From assembly GCF_902168175.1 (NCBI RefSeq), contig NZ_CABHOU010000021.1:167804-231803 (forward strand): a DNA stretch of 64,000 nucleotides, given 5' to 3'. This document shows positions 50,436 through 60,123 of the stretch, piece by piece. A program made the position numbers and the translations under genes. A model generated the notes under the pieces. The model saw only the letters and a list, made by a program, of their open reading frames with translations, was not told the origin of the DNA and ran no database searches. Origin of the DNA: an uncultured Chitinophaga sp. Its GTDB lineage: Bacteria > Bacteroidota > Bacteroidia > Chitinophagales > Chitinophagaceae. Positions within the stretch are counted from its first letter, which is position 1. Every line of letters begins with the position of its first letter.

Positions 50436-52385
50436 CTACTCCGGCATAAATAACACCGCGTCTGCCACCACAACGCCATTAGCACCATCGTTCGTAATTT
50501 CCACGTACGACTTCTTCCCTTTCTCCAGTTTCACCACACCTAAATCTACCCACTCTCCGGAAGTTTGTCCTACCACTTTTACTGACTCGGCAGTATAAGA
50601 TGCAGGCGTTACTTTACCGTTTGAAGAGATATTGATCATTGTTTTGGCGGAGAGGCCTGCCTGTTTAGGCACATAAGTATACACCCGGTAATTGCCGGTG
50701 CGTACTACCTGCGGCACGAAACGGATACTTGCTTTACCATCTTTCGCGTGTAATACGGAAGGACCGTAAGCGCCTTTGGTTTCCCTTTTCCAGTCGCCGG
50801 TTACTACTACGTTCGCTTTATCGTCGTTATCTACCAAAATTTCAGCAGTAGCATTGGTGGCCAAAGGTTTCAGGCGCAGTTGCTCCTGCAGTTTGGCTAC
50901 ATCTATATCCTGTATTGCTTTTTTGCTATCGATCGCCATGGCTGCGGCTACGGCAGATGATTGTGCCAACACCATGAACACGGGCTCCATACGGATAGAA
51001 CCGTAGGCAATGTGGGTGGCCGACAGGCAAACCGGTACGAATACGTTTTTACAATCTTCCGCTTTAGGGATGATAGAGCGGTAAGCGATGGGGTAAGGAC
51101 CGAAACCGCCAATCTGCACATCTCCTTCATTCTTCACCATACCGTTAACCACCACGCGCTGGGTATTGTGAGAGTCCATGGTATATGCGGCCATACCCAC
51201 ACCGTCTTTTACCACTTCTTTACCTACGCAGTTCGCCTGTGTCATTACGTAAGCACCTACCATCCGGCGGGCTTCACGTACATACATTTGTGGCGACCAG
51301 TTACCGCTTTCGGTATATTCATCTTTTGGATAACCCCATTTCAGCATCTGCTTACGGAGGTGTTCAGGCATACGGGGATCGTGGCCGATGAAGTAGAGCA
51401 AACCTTTCGTGTACAGCACATGCTGTTTAAAGATTTTCTCTCTTTCTTCAAAACTAGCCTCGGGATAATCGTAGTTCATACCGATCATATCGGTAGAAAA
51501 CGGCCCGTTATTATTGATGTCTGTTTTATGATTCGGCATCAGGTCGAACTTCAGGAAACCCCAAAGATCGCCGGGTGTCTTTTTCTGGATGTAACGGATC
51601 AGCAGCTCGTACTTCGAAGGATCGTAAGCTTCAGGCTGTGTGATGGGTACCTGGTTGTTAGGATCGTCGCTGAGGCAGATGCGGAAATTGTAGGCCTGTA
51701 CCATTTTATCGCCGCTACCCTGCGGGGCCAGTTTTGCACTGCTGATGCCCCATACCAGGCCGCTTTCAGGTTTACCCGGCTCCTTGTAAGGATCAACACC
51801 ATCGGGAAACTGGTGTTTATCCAGCATCTGCACGCCGTTATAGGTTTCATTATAATCAGCATTTGCCTCACGGCCTACGATGTAAGAAATGCCAGCCTTC
51901 GCCATCAGATCGCCCTCGTACGAGCAATCGATAAACATCTTGGCGCGCACGGTTACATCACCTGCCTGTATTTCGGTTACCCTTCCATTTTCTTTTTTAA
52001 GACTGGTAAGATGATGATCATAGATGATATCGAGGCCTGCCTCTTTCACATACTGATGGAAGGTACGTTCCGCTACGCTGGGTTCGAATATCCATTGCTC
52101 AAACTTGCCGTAGTGTTTACCGATGCGGCGGTAGTAATCGCGCGACAAACCAGTGATGGCATACTTGTTACCGATATCAGTGTAGCCGAGTCCGCCGGAA
52201 GTGAGGCCACCCAGGCGTTTGCCGGGTTCGATCACTACCACGGTTTTGTTCATCTTCTTTGCCGTATACGCTGCTATCACACCCGCTGAAGATCCTCCGT
52301 AAACACAAATATCAACTTGTTTTACCTGTTGTGCCATCATGCTGCCCGAGAGTAGCAGGAGGCCGACTAATAGTTTCATTTTCAT
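50436..52385 (-). CDS. Secreted FAD-dependent oxidoreductase with golvesin/xanthan-lyase-like C-terminal domain
   Basis: 649-aa exported flavoprotein of the FAD_oxidored type. Signal peptide (LLVGLLLLSGSMMAQQ). Dinucleotide-binding VDICVYGGSSAGVIAAYTAK and VVVIEPGKRLGGLTSGGLGY; the second block MFIDCSYEGDLMAKAGISYI; YVREARRMVGAYVMTQANCV; and VFVPVCLSATHIAYGSIRME, all hallmarks of the family. From about 510 a beta-sandwich golvesin-like carbohydrate-binding domain follows (ILVDNDDKANVVVTGDWKRE, YRVYTYVPKQAGL, YVEITNDGANGVVVADAVLF). Some relatives oxidise sugars in marine or plant-glycan loci. It lies 10 nt after SusD of locus 3 (SusD stop at 52396), so the transporter ligand and this enzyme's substrate are probably related. 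Confidence 0.9.
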   Translation of the reverse strand: MKMKLLVGLLLLSGSMMAQQVKQVDICVYGGSSAGVIAAYTAKKMNKTVVVIEPGKRLGGLTSGGLGYTDIGNKYAITGLSRDYYRRIGKHYGKFEQWIFEPSVAERTFHQYVKEAGLDIIYDHHLTSLKKENGRVTEIQAGDVTVRAKMFIDCSYEGDLMAKAGISYIVGREANADYNETYNGVQMLDKHQFPDGVDPYKEPGKPESGLVWGISSAKLAPQGSGDKMVQAYNFRICLSDDPNNQVPITQPEAYDPSKYELLIRYIQKKTPGDLWGFLKFDLMPNHKTDINNNGPFSTDMIGMNYDYPEASFEEREKIFKQHVLYTKGLLYFIGHDPRMPEHLRKQMLKWGYPKDEYTESGNWSPQMYVREARRMVGAYVMTQANCVGKEVVKDGVGMAAYTMDSHNTQRVVVNGMVKNEGDVQIGGFGPYPIAYRSIIPKAEDCKNVFVPVCLSATHIAYGSIRMEPVFMVLAQSSAVAAAMAIDSKKAIQDIDVAKLQEQLRLKPLATNATAEILVDNDDKANVVVTGDWKRETKGAYGPSVLHAKDGKASIRFVPQVVRTGNYRVYTYVPKQAGLSAKTMINISSNGKVTPASYTAESVKVVGQTSGEWVDLGVVKLEKGKKSYVEITNDGANGVVVADAVLFMPE

Positions 52386-52395
52386 AAATAGTGGA

Positions 52396-53841
52396 TTAAT
52401 AACCAGGGTTCTGATCTTTTACCGGGTCTATTGCTTTATTGTAATTGATTTCTGCCTGTGGAATGGGCCAGAGCATGTGGCGGGCTGCTACATCTTTTCC
52501 TTTCACCGCTTTCACCACCTGTTGTGCAATACCCAGACGTTTGAGATCGAGCCAGCGTTTGGCTTCTCCGCAGTTTTCATATCCTCTTTCTTTCACCACC
52601 AAATCTATGAACGTCTGCTTACCTGCATAATCAGCGAGGTTAAAATCTGTTGCAACATCGGGTACAGTAGCGGGTTTACCATAAGCCCTGCGGTGTACCA
52701 TATTCAATTTCTCCATCGCATCGGCTGTAGGAGCACTTTCGGCCTGGGCTACCGCTTCTGCATAAAATAATAAGATGTCGGCATACCGGTATACAGGGTA
52801 GTCGTTGGCGGCATACTGCGCATCTTTATCGGTAAACTTCTTCAACAATATAGTGGTAGGGCCAAGACCAAAGGTTTGGGAATACCAGTTGAATTTATAA
52901 CGCAAATCGTTTTTATCCCAGGCTTTCATGAAAGAATTCGTTTCCGAATCGGCGTAAAACGTGTAGTAAGCATTGCCTTTATAATAACCGGAGTTGGGAT
53001 AGTAACAGTAGTCGAGGTACGGAAAGCCCTGTCCTACCGGCATACGCGCATACTTCAGGTAAAATATTTCTTCAGGAGTACCATTTATATCGGCGCCAAA
53101 CAGCTTTTCGAAATCCGCCGTTACCGTAACGGGTACCAGGGAGAACTTGTTAGTGGTAATAATCTCCAGCGCTTTATCACGTGCTTTATCGTACTGGTGC
53201 AGGTTCATGTATACATCGGTAAGCACCGCTTTGGCCACCAGTTTGGAAGGTGTACCTACTAAACGGGGTGCGTCCAGCAGGTTTTGTTCTGCGAACAAAA
53301 GATCGTCTACAATATAATTGTATACTGCCTCTGTTGATGAACGTGCCAGGTTGATAGAATCCATGGTAATTTCTGTACGTAAGGGTACGCCCGCCCAGTT
53401 ACGCACCAGGTAGAAGTAACACAATGCCCTCATAAACCGCGCTTCACCCACATATTTCTGTACCTCCGCTGGCGTCAGTTGTTTGCCCAGAGGGGCCCGT
53501 TTTACCACGATGTTGGCGTTACGGATAGATTGGTAAAAGGCACTCCACATATCTCCTACACGCGTGATGTTGGTATTATCCAGACCAGCGTAGTCGTTCA
53601 GCGGGGCATGGCTGCCACGGCCGATCATGTATTCTGTATATATTTCCTGCTGGCATTCGTATAACGCACCCAGGGTACCGCCTGCGCGGATGGGTGTATA
53701 AATGGCATTCAGGCCGGCTTCTACTTCGGCCGGGGTGTTGTAAAAGTTTTCTGCGGCAATAGACTTAGGACTCTCTTCCAGCATATCGGAGCAGGAAGTG
53801 AGCAGTAATGCGGCAAGTATGATGAAGATAGACTGTTTCAT
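52396..53841 (-). CDS. SusD/RagB-family nutrient-binding lipoprotein (locus 3)
   Basis: 481-aa surface lipoprotein from ATG 53841 (MKQSIFIILAALLLTSCSDM; lipobox LLTSC). The open frame reaches 53865 but would overlap susC. SusD blocks: VEAGLNAIYTPIRAGGTLGA, YVGEARFMRALCYFYLVRNW, STEAVYNYIVDDLLFAEQNL, and a C-terminal KERGYENCGEAKRWLDLKRL with MLWPIPQAEINYNKAIDPVK. It starts 11 nt after the SusC stop. Confidence 0.95.
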   Translation of the reverse strand: MKQSIFIILAALLLTSCSDMLEESPKSIAAENFYNTPAEVEAGLNAIYTPIRAGGTLGALYECQQEIYTEYMIGRGSHAPLNDYAGLDNTNITRVGDMWSAFYQSIRNANIVVKRAPLGKQLTPAEVQKYVGEARFMRALCYFYLVRNWAGVPLRTEITMDSINLARSSTEAVYNYIVDDLLFAEQNLLDAPRLVGTPSKLVAKAVLTDVYMNLHQYDKARDKALEIITTNKFSLVPVTVTADFEKLFGADINGTPEEIFYLKYARMPVGQGFPYLDYCYYPNSGYYKGNAYYTFYADSETNSFMKAWDKNDLRYKFNWYSQTFGLGPTTILLKKFTDKDAQYAANDYPVYRYADILLFYAEAVAQAESAPTADAMEKLNMVHRRAYGKPATVPDVATDFNLADYAGKQTFIDLVVKERGYENCGEAKRWLDLKRLGIAQQVVKAVKGKDVAARHMLWPIPQAEINYNKAIDPVKDQNPGY

Positions 53842-53852
53842 GTGTAAGTAAT

Positions 53853-56800
53853 TTAGAATCCGCACCTGATACCGAAAGTAACAGACTTGCTGGTTGGATA
53901 AATGGCATAATCGATACCCTGGTTGATGGAGTTGCTTCCACCATACGCGTTCACTTCCGGATCGTACCAGGAGTACTTGGTAAAGGTGATAAAGTTCTGC
54001 GCACTGGCGTATACCTGTGCCGATCTGAAACCTTTCCAGCCCTTTTCTTTCACCGGCAGGTTATACGCCAGCTGGATATTCTTAAAGCGGAGGTAAGAAC
54101 CATCCTCCACAAACCTGTCGGACAGGTTACCGTTTACCGTCCTGCTGATCTTCGGATACTTCGCATTCGGATTTTCCGGTGTCCAGTGATTGGTAAATAC
54201 TTCTTTGGGCAGGTTCAGTCCCATACCCAAATCCAGTGAAGATGCCTTGTTCAGGTTAAAGATGTCGTTACCCTGAGAACCCTGGATAAACAACGTGAGT
54301 TCAAACCCTTTCCAACCCAGTACAGAGTTCAGTCCATAAATGAAATCCGGGTTAGGATCACCGATGTAAGTTTTATCTGCTGTCGTAATCGTACCGTCTT
54401 TCACAATGTCCTCGTACTGCAGGGTGCCGGTAGCGGAATAACCCGATTCTTTATAACCGTAGAAAACGCCCATCGGCTGGCCTTCGCGCAGCAGGTTTAC
54501 CACGTCGTTAAGAGAACCGGTGTAAAATGCAGCGCCGTAAATATCCTGTCCGCCATAAAGTTTTATCACCTTGTTACGGTTAAAAGAAATGTTAGCGTTC
54601 ACATTCCAGGTTACTTCATTTTTCAGGATGTTTGCATCTATGCCCAGTTCAATACCTTTGTTTTCCACCTCGCCAACGTTCTGCACGGTAGTTTCGTAAC
54701 CGGTAGATCTTGGCAACCTCACAGTGTTCAACAGGTCCACCGTTCTTTTATGATAGTAGTCCATGGTGATGCGTAAGTCGTCGTGCAGCAGGCCTACTTC
54801 AGCGCCGATGTCGAACTGGCGGGTAATTTCCCATTTCAGATCGCCGGGTAAAGTGGTGTTAGGTGCAAACGCTACATACAACGCATCTCCAAAAATCACA
54901 TTGCTGGAACCCAACTGGGTGAGTGTTTGGTAAGGGCTGATACCCGTATTGCCGGACAACCCGTAGCTGGCGCGCAGCTTAAGATCAGAGATAACAGTAG
55001 ACTGCTTCAGGAAAGGTTCGTTAGACGCTTTCCAGGCAAAGGCCGCAGAAGGGAAATTCTCCCACTGGTTTTCCTTCGAATAACGGGAAGATCCATCGCG
55101 GCGGATGCTGGCAGTGAACAGGTATTTATCATTAAAGCCGTAATTCGCCCTGGCCAGGTACGACAGCAGCACCCATTTAGAGTAACCGCTGCTGGGAACA
55201 CCTGGTGTAGCAGCACTTCCGATGTTACCCGTTCCGGTCACATCACTTAAGAAACCAATGCCCGAACCACCAAGCGTAGTGGTCACATTATCCTGGTAAG
55301 TAAACCCACCCATTACAGAAACAGAATGCTTTTTATCGAACACCTTCTGGTAATTCACCACGTTTTCGTTCAGGAAACCTGTTTGCTGCGTGGTAGACAC
55401 AGAGGCAGAACCGCGGGAGTCGGTAGAAGGTTCGATGTTCGAGTAAGCATCCACCCGGTCGTTGATATTTTCTATGCCACCGGATATCTTGATGCTAAGG
55501 CCTTCTATCGGCTTAATGGTAACAGCACCATTGGCAAACACCCTGTCGCCCTTAATATCATCCCTGCGCTCGTTGATGAACACCAGCGGGTTTACAATTA
55601 CATTGGAAATAAAAGGATAAGCATTGTTCAGCCTGCGATACGCGCCATTGGGCAGGTAAGGCGACAAAGAAGGTGGTGCCATCAGCATCGCGGAGATAAG
55701 ATCACTGCCCCTGTTACCCAGGCCCGAGTTCTGTCTTGCACTGTTTATACGTGTCAGGATCGTATTCATCGACACGGATACTACTTTATTGATATCATGA
55801 TCGATGTTAGCACGGAGGCTGTATCGTTTGTAATCGCTGGATTTAATAATACCATCCTGGAGATAAGCCGCGCCGGAAAGGGAGAACTTTGTTTTTTCCG
55901 AACCGCCGTTCACCGTAGCGCTTAACTGGTAAATAGGCGCATTACGCAGCACCTGGTCCTGCCAGTCGGTACCGTCATTGCCACCCAGGCTGTCGATCTG
56001 CGCCTGTGTAAAGTAAGCCGCCAGTCCGTCGTTTTTTGCCTGCTCATTATATAACAGTGCGTACTGCTGGGCATTCATCAGGTCCATCTTTTTTGTCACC
56101 GACTGAGTAGTATACCCAGCCTCAACGTCTACCGTAGTACCACCGGTTTTACGACCACTTTTGGTGGTGATCATCACTACGCCGTTTGCGCCCCTGGAAC
56201 CGTAGATAGCAGTAGACGAAGCATCTTTCAATATTTCCACACTGGCGATATCGGAGTTCTGCAAAAAGGTAGGATTACCATTGTAAGGAAAACCGTCAAT
56301 TACATACAGCGGTTCGTTACCACCCAAAATAGAGTTAGTACCCCTGATGCGGATACTTACCGCACCACCCGGAGAGCCACCGTTCTGCATTACCCTCACA
56401 CCCGACGCGCGACCGTTCAGGGCCTGCATTACGTTGGTGGAAGGATAAGAGGCCAGGTCTTTCGCCTTTACCTGCGATAAAGAACCTGTAAGGTCACTTC
56501 GCCTGGCAGTACCGTAACCGATTACCACGATCTCGTCGGCAGTGTTCATTTGTTCTTCCAGCAGGATGTTGATCGCCTGATCGCTGGCCGCCTGCACTTC
56601 CTGGGTTTTGAAGCCCAGGTAAGACACTGTTAGCAGCGCACCGCGCGGCACCCGGAGTTTAAAGTTACCACTGGCATCGGTAGCGGTACCGTTATTCGTG
56701 TTTTTTACGACTACGGTAGCGCCTGGCAAAGCGACACCCTGGGCGTCCGTAACCTTGCCAGTAGCCGTTACCATCGTATCCTGCACCAACACCTTCACCG

Positions 56801-57179
56801 GGCCCAGCGCCAGGAACATCTCCTTTGTTTTTATCACTACATTTTTGCCGACTATAGAATAAGTGAGCAACTGGTTCCTCAGCGCTTCGTCCAGCGCCTT
56901 CTCCAGTGGCATATTTTTAAAGTTCACGGATATACGCGGCGCCTTGTCTATCAGCTTATGATCATAGAAAAATCCGTACCCTGTTTGTTTTTCCAGGTGG
57001 CGGAACAATTTCTCGAGCGACAAGTTCTTCTCTGCCAGCGTAACGCTTTGGGCGTAACTCCTGGCGCTGAGCTGCAGGCATGCGGATAATAAAATAATGG
57101 CTGTGATCTTCATAACAAGCAGTGTTTGGGCTAATTTTCGCCGTTTTAAATACCGCGCATGAATAAAACTAAATTGCAT
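53853..57179 (-). CDS. SusC/RagA TonB-dependent outer-membrane transporter (locus 3)
   Basis: 1108-aa transporter. The signal sequence is preceded by a basic N-terminus (YLKRRKLAQTLLVMKITAII). STN domain about 45-115 (LAEKNLSLEKLFRHLEKQTG ... LDEALRNQLLTYSIVGKNVV), CarboxypepD_reg-like domain (GKVTDAQGVALPGATVVVKN), TonB-box DEIVVIGYGTARRSDLTGSL, plug with KDASSTAIYGSRGANGVVMI, then the barrel ending PTSKSVTFGIRCGF. Signal-coupled to the FecR/sigma pair upstream. The third such transporter in the window; plug and barrel differ from those of loci 1 and 2. Confidence 0.96.
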   Translation of the reverse strand: MQFSFIHARYLKRRKLAQTLLVMKITAIILLSACLQLSARSYAQSVTLAEKNLSLEKLFRHLEKQTGYGFFYDHKLIDKAPRISVNFKNMPLEKALDEALRNQLLTYSIVGKNVVIKTKEMFLALGPVKVLVQDTMVTATGKVTDAQGVALPGATVVVKNTNNGTATDASGNFKLRVPRGALLTVSYLGFKTQEVQAASDQAINILLEEQMNTADEIVVIGYGTARRSDLTGSLSQVKAKDLASYPSTNVMQALNGRASGVRVMQNGGSPGGAVSIRIRGTNSILGGNEPLYVIDGFPYNGNPTFLQNSDIASVEILKDASSTAIYGSRGANGVVMITTKSGRKTGGTTVDVEAGYTTQSVTKKMDLMNAQQYALLYNEQAKNDGLAAYFTQAQIDSLGGNDGTDWQDQVLRNAPIYQLSATVNGGSEKTKFSLSGAAYLQDGIIKSSDYKRYSLRANIDHDINKVVSVSMNTILTRINSARQNSGLGNRGSDLISAMLMAPPSLSPYLPNGAYRRLNNAYPFISNVIVNPLVFINERRDDIKGDRVFANGAVTIKPIEGLSIKISGGIENINDRVDAYSNIEPSTDSRGSASVSTTQQTGFLNENVVNYQKVFDKKHSVSVMGGFTYQDNVTTTLGGSGIGFLSDVTGTGNIGSAATPGVPSSGYSKWVLLSYLARANYGFNDKYLFTASIRRDGSSRYSKENQWENFPSAAFAWKASNEPFLKQSTVISDLKLRASYGLSGNTGISPYQTLTQLGSSNVIFGDALYVAFAPNTTLPGDLKWEITRQFDIGAEVGLLHDDLRITMDYYHKRTVDLLNTVRLPRSTGYETTVQNVGEVENKGIELGIDANILKNEVTWNVNANISFNRNKVIKLYGGQDIYGAAFYTGSLNDVVNLLREGQPMGVFYGYKESGYSATGTLQYEDIVKDGTITTADKTYIGDPNPDFIYGLNSVLGWKGFELTLFIQGSQGNDIFNLNKASSLDLGMGLNLPKEVFTNHWTPENPNAKYPKISRTVNGNLSDRFVEDGSYLRFKNIQLAYNLPVKEKGWKGFRSAQVYASAQNFITFTKYSWYDPEVNAYGGSNSINQGIDYAIYPTSKSVTFGIRCGF

Positions 57180-57271
57180 AATTTTGGTTTGTTAGGGTAA
57201 AGAATTCCTGCCTGGCTTTAGCCAGGGACGTGGAGATACCAATTTAAACAGCTGGTTTGCCCTAATTTCCT

Positions 57272-57297
57272 CCGGATCCGACGGCCATCGGGTCCGG
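57272..57297 (-). other. Hairpin between fecR and susC of locus 3
   Basis: ccggatccga / tcgggtccgg, 10-bp stem with one G-U pair and a 6-nt loop. No U-tract follows on the minus strand, so a structural or mRNA-processing element rather than a plain terminator. Confidence 0.5.
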
Positions 57298-57359
57298 TTT
57301 CATTTTATGGGCGTGCGTTGATCTTTTTACATAACGTTGCGTTTTTCAGAAACTAATAA

Positions 57360-58511
57360 CTATGGTGTCACTATAATTTTTTTCCCTTCTACGCGGAAGT
57401 GTACATCACTCAACTCCAGCATCTTTAATACATCGGTAATGCTGCTGCTGCGGGCAATTTGCCCTCCAAACTCTCTTTCGGGTACTTTACCTTCATAGGT
57501 CACCTCGGCATCGTACCAGCGGGCCAGTTGTCCCATTACCCCTTTTAGCGGTTCGTGGTTAAACTGGAAGTAGCCATTTTTCCAGGCCACCACTTCTTCC
57601 ATGTTTACATTTTCTTTCAGCGATAACGTGTTAATATCGTTCATAGTCGCCTGCTGGCCGGGTTTAAGAAGAATTACCTGTGTCCCGTGTTGTACGTTCA
57701 CAGCGCCTTCCAGCAGGGTTGTATTTATCTTTCCATCTTCCTTGTATGCTTTTACATTAAAACTGGTACCGAGTACCTGAACTGCCAGATCATCTACCAT
57801 CACTTTAAACGGCTGCCGGGCATTTTTCGCCACCTCAAAGTAGGCTTCACCAGAGAGCTGCACCAGGCGGTCGTTACCGGTAAATGCAGTAGGGAAACGT
57901 AAGGAGGAAGCGGCGTTCAGCCACACTTTGGAACCATCGGGCAATACGACCCTGAACTGTCCGCCGCGCGGCGTGGCCAGGGTATTAAACTCCGGGGGCC
58001 TCTCCCCGTTGCTGCCAGGCGCCCTGTAAGCCAGCTGACCGCTATCCAGTTTGATAACCCGCACACTACCCTGACTGGCGATATCGCCCATACCGGCGCT
58101 ATCCAGTGCTATCTGGCTGCCATCAGCGAGGGTGAGTACGGCTTTATTGCCGCCGGGCGTTACGTTGTGAAGTGGTGTGGTACGGGCAGCCTGTACGCTT
58201 TTAGGCCCGGTAGAGCGGTAGGCGTACGTGAAAACCGCTGTTAATACCGCGGCCGCAGTGGCGTAAGGCGCCATTTTCTTAAGCAGACTGTATTTTTTAG
58301 GCTTCACGATGCGTTGGCGGATGGCCTGCATACGTGCCGGATCGGAAAGGCCGTGGAGGGATTTATTGGCGAGCAGGTTATCGAGGGCAGCCTGCCATTG
58401 CTCCCGCATAGCATCGTCCTGCAGGGAATCGAGCAGCAGTGCGGCTTCTTCCCGGCTCAGGTCTTCGCTGAGGTACCGTTCCAGTAAGTTGGAAAATGTT
58501 TGTTGGTCCAT
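57360..58511 (-). CDS. FecR-type anti-sigma factor (locus 3)
   Basis: 383 aa from ATG 58511 (MDQQTFSNLLERYLSEDLSR); the 15 upstream in-frame residues look non-coding. DUF4880-like N-terminal sigma-binding part, membrane helix about 95-112 (MAPYATAAAVLTAVFTYAY), FecR domain (LATPRGGQFRVVLPDGSKVW, RLVQLSGEAYFEVAKNARQP, LAVQVLGTSFNVKAY) and C-terminal DUF4974 domain (FGGQIARSSSITDVLKMLEL). Separated from sigma by 72 nt. Confidence 0.95.
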   Translation of the reverse strand: MDQQTFSNLLERYLSEDLSREEAALLLDSLQDDAMREQWQAALDNLLANKSLHGLSDPARMQAIRQRIVKPKKYSLLKKMAPYATAAAVLTAVFTYAYRSTGPKSVQAARTTPLHNVTPGGNKAVLTLADGSQIALDSAGMGDIASQGSVRVIKLDSGQLAYRAPGSNGERPPEFNTLATPRGGQFRVVLPDGSKVWLNAASSLRFPTAFTGNDRLVQLSGEAYFEVAKNARQPFKVMVDDLAVQVLGTSFNVKAYKEDGKINTTLLEGAVNVQHGTQVILLKPGQQATMNDINTLSLKENVNMEEVVAWKNGYFQFNHEPLKGVMGQLARWYDAEVTYEGKVPEREFGGQIARSSSITDVLKMLELSDVHFRVEGKKIIVTP

Positions 58512-58583
58512 AACGTGAATTGCGGGTACAACATAAAGACGCGCAACTCCCGGCATAGGAGGTGCCTGTCTTAAAAAAAATAT

Positions 58584-59171
58584 TTAGCGCAGGAAAATAA
58601 AGGCCCAGAAGGTGATGAGGGCGCCGGAGGCATGGTTAGGTAATGCTTTACGGAGGCTGGCAATGGCCTGTACGATGTAACTTTTAATGGTAATGCGCGA
58701 AACGCCCATGGTTACGGCAATTTCCTCGTGGCGCATACCCTCGAAGCGGCTTAACTTAAAAGCTTTCTGCTGTTGGGGAGGTAGCTGTTGTATGGCACGG
58801 AGTACAGATTGTTCCAGTTCCCGGAACTCCGCCTGCCCGTCCGCCACCCCCTCACTAAAGCAATGAAGCAAATACTGCCGGTAAGCATTACCGGACGCTA
58901 TTTTACGCAAACGGGTATAAATGGTATTGCGGGCGGCCACAAACAGAAATCCTTCCAGTTTCTCCACCTGGGCCATTTGCACACGTTTTTCCCAGAGCAT
59001 GGTAAACACGTCCTGGGCAACATCTTCGGCCATGGCGGGCGACTTGGTCAATAACAGGGAGGTGGAGTAGATAGCGTCCCAGTAGCGTTCGAAAATTACC
59101 TGGAAAGCCTGCTCGCTGCCAGCTGCAAGCTGGCAAAGCAATTCGCTTTCACTATGTGGAATTTTCTGCAT
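58584..59171 (-). CDS. ECF sigma-70 factor (locus 3)
   Basis: 195-aa ECF sigma factor. Region 2: AFQVIFERYWDAIYSTSLLL, AMAEDVAQDVFTMLWEKRVQ. Region 4: IQQLPPQQQKAFKLSRFEGM, RHEEIAVTMGVSRITIKSYI. The C-terminus carries a hydrophobic stretch (SGALITFWAFIFLR), which is unusual for a soluble sigma factor but common in Chitinophaga ECF factors and may help membrane association with FecR. Confidence 0.95.
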   Translation of the reverse strand: MQKIPHSESELLCQLAAGSEQAFQVIFERYWDAIYSTSLLLTKSPAMAEDVAQDVFTMLWEKRVQMAQVEKLEGFLFVAARNTIYTRLRKIASGNAYRQYLLHCFSEGVADGQAEFRELEQSVLRAIQQLPPQQQKAFKLSRFEGMRHEEIAVTMGVSRITIKSYIVQAIASLRKALPNHASGALITFWAFIFLR

Positions 59172-59264
59172 ACTGTTGGGCCGGGAGTTCTGTACGTTTT
59201 GTTTCTACTGCTTAGATAAAAGTAATAAAAAACTGGATGGGAAATACCTCCGTTCGTAAAAAAG

Positions 59265-59297
59265 AAAGAGGGCTGCCTGTTATGCGACCCTCTTTTT
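59265..59297. terminator. Terminator after the response regulator gene
   Basis: aaagaggg / ccctcttt stem with loop of 15; T-rich on both strands (CTTTTTT on the minus strand). Confidence 0.75.
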
Positions 59298-59391
59298 ATC
59301 ATGTTACGCCGGTAGTTCCGGAGGCGCTGGTTTGCGTTACGGCGGGTATTAACGGTTATTTGGCCGCAAATTCAGACGTTGCGGAGGGCGT

Positions 59392-60027
59392 TTATTTTAC
59401 CAATCCGCGTAAATAGGCCTCCTTTACCAGCCCTGCCGTGTTCTTCACCTCCAGCTTACGTATCAGGTTAAAGCGGTGCGTTTCTACCGTACGCAGGCTT
59501 ATAAACAGCTTGTCGGCTATCTGCTGGTTCGACTGTTCCTCCGCGATCATCACCAGCACTTCTACTTCCCGTTTGGTGAGTACCATGCCCGGCGTTTGTT
59601 TCCTGCCGTAAATCGATTCGGCCAGCATAATCTGTTGCAGGCGGATGTCGATGAACTGGTTGCCGCCCATCACCGTACGGATGGCATTTGTAAAGGTTTC
59701 CGGGTCGATGCTTTTGAGCAGGTAACCGGAGGCGCCGTTGCGCATCATCTTTTTTACGTACATCGTTTCCTCGTGACTGGTGAGGGCGATGATCTTTACA
59801 GCGGGATACTTAAAAGAAATAATCTTACAAAGTTCCACCCCGCTCATACCGGGAATGTTAATGTCCAGCAATAAAATGTCTGGTGTTTCGTGCTCAAGTT
59901 GTGATAGTAGCTCTGTGCCGCTCAGCACCCCAAAAATGAATGTACAGTCTCCAAGGTGTTGCAGCATGCTCTCGAAGCCTTTAATGATCATGATATGATC
60001 ATCGGCTATACCAATTTTCCATGCCAT
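59392..60027 (-). CDS. NarL/FixJ-type response regulator
   Basis: 211-aa two-component regulator. The N-terminal receiver has the acidic pair in IGIADDHIMIIKGF, phospho-acceptor Asp55 in DILLLDINIPGMSGVE, Thr in IIALTSHEE and Lys in GYLLKSIDPE. The C-terminal LuxR/GerE HTH is about 145-205 (LTKREVEVLVMIAEEQSNQQ, IADKLFISLRTVETHRFNLI, RKLEVKN). Downstream of the TPR histidine kinase, gap 96 nt, so a cognate pair. Target genes cannot be inferred. Confidence 0.95.
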   Translation of the reverse strand: MAWKIGIADDHIMIIKGFESMLQHLGDCTFIFGVLSGTELLSQLEHETPDILLLDINIPGMSGVELCKIISFKYPAVKIIALTSHEETMYVKKMMRNGASGYLLKSIDPETFTNAIRTVMGGNQFIDIRLQQIMLAESIYGRKQTPGMVLTKREVEVLVMIAEEQSNQQIADKLFISLRTVETHRFNLIRKLEVKNTAGLVKEAYLRGLVK

Positions 60028-60123
60028 TTGCTATAGGGGTTTATTATCCTCAAAGATAATACTGTAAAGCATTACAGCCGCCTGTAGGAGCTAAGTAGAA
60101 TTACTGATTTTCTAAAATTACGA

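Noticed and set aside
50961..52289. 442-codon frame antisense to the FAD oxidoreductase
   Set aside because: The sense frame carries complete family motifs; the antisense product is rich in His/Phe/Ile without any domain.
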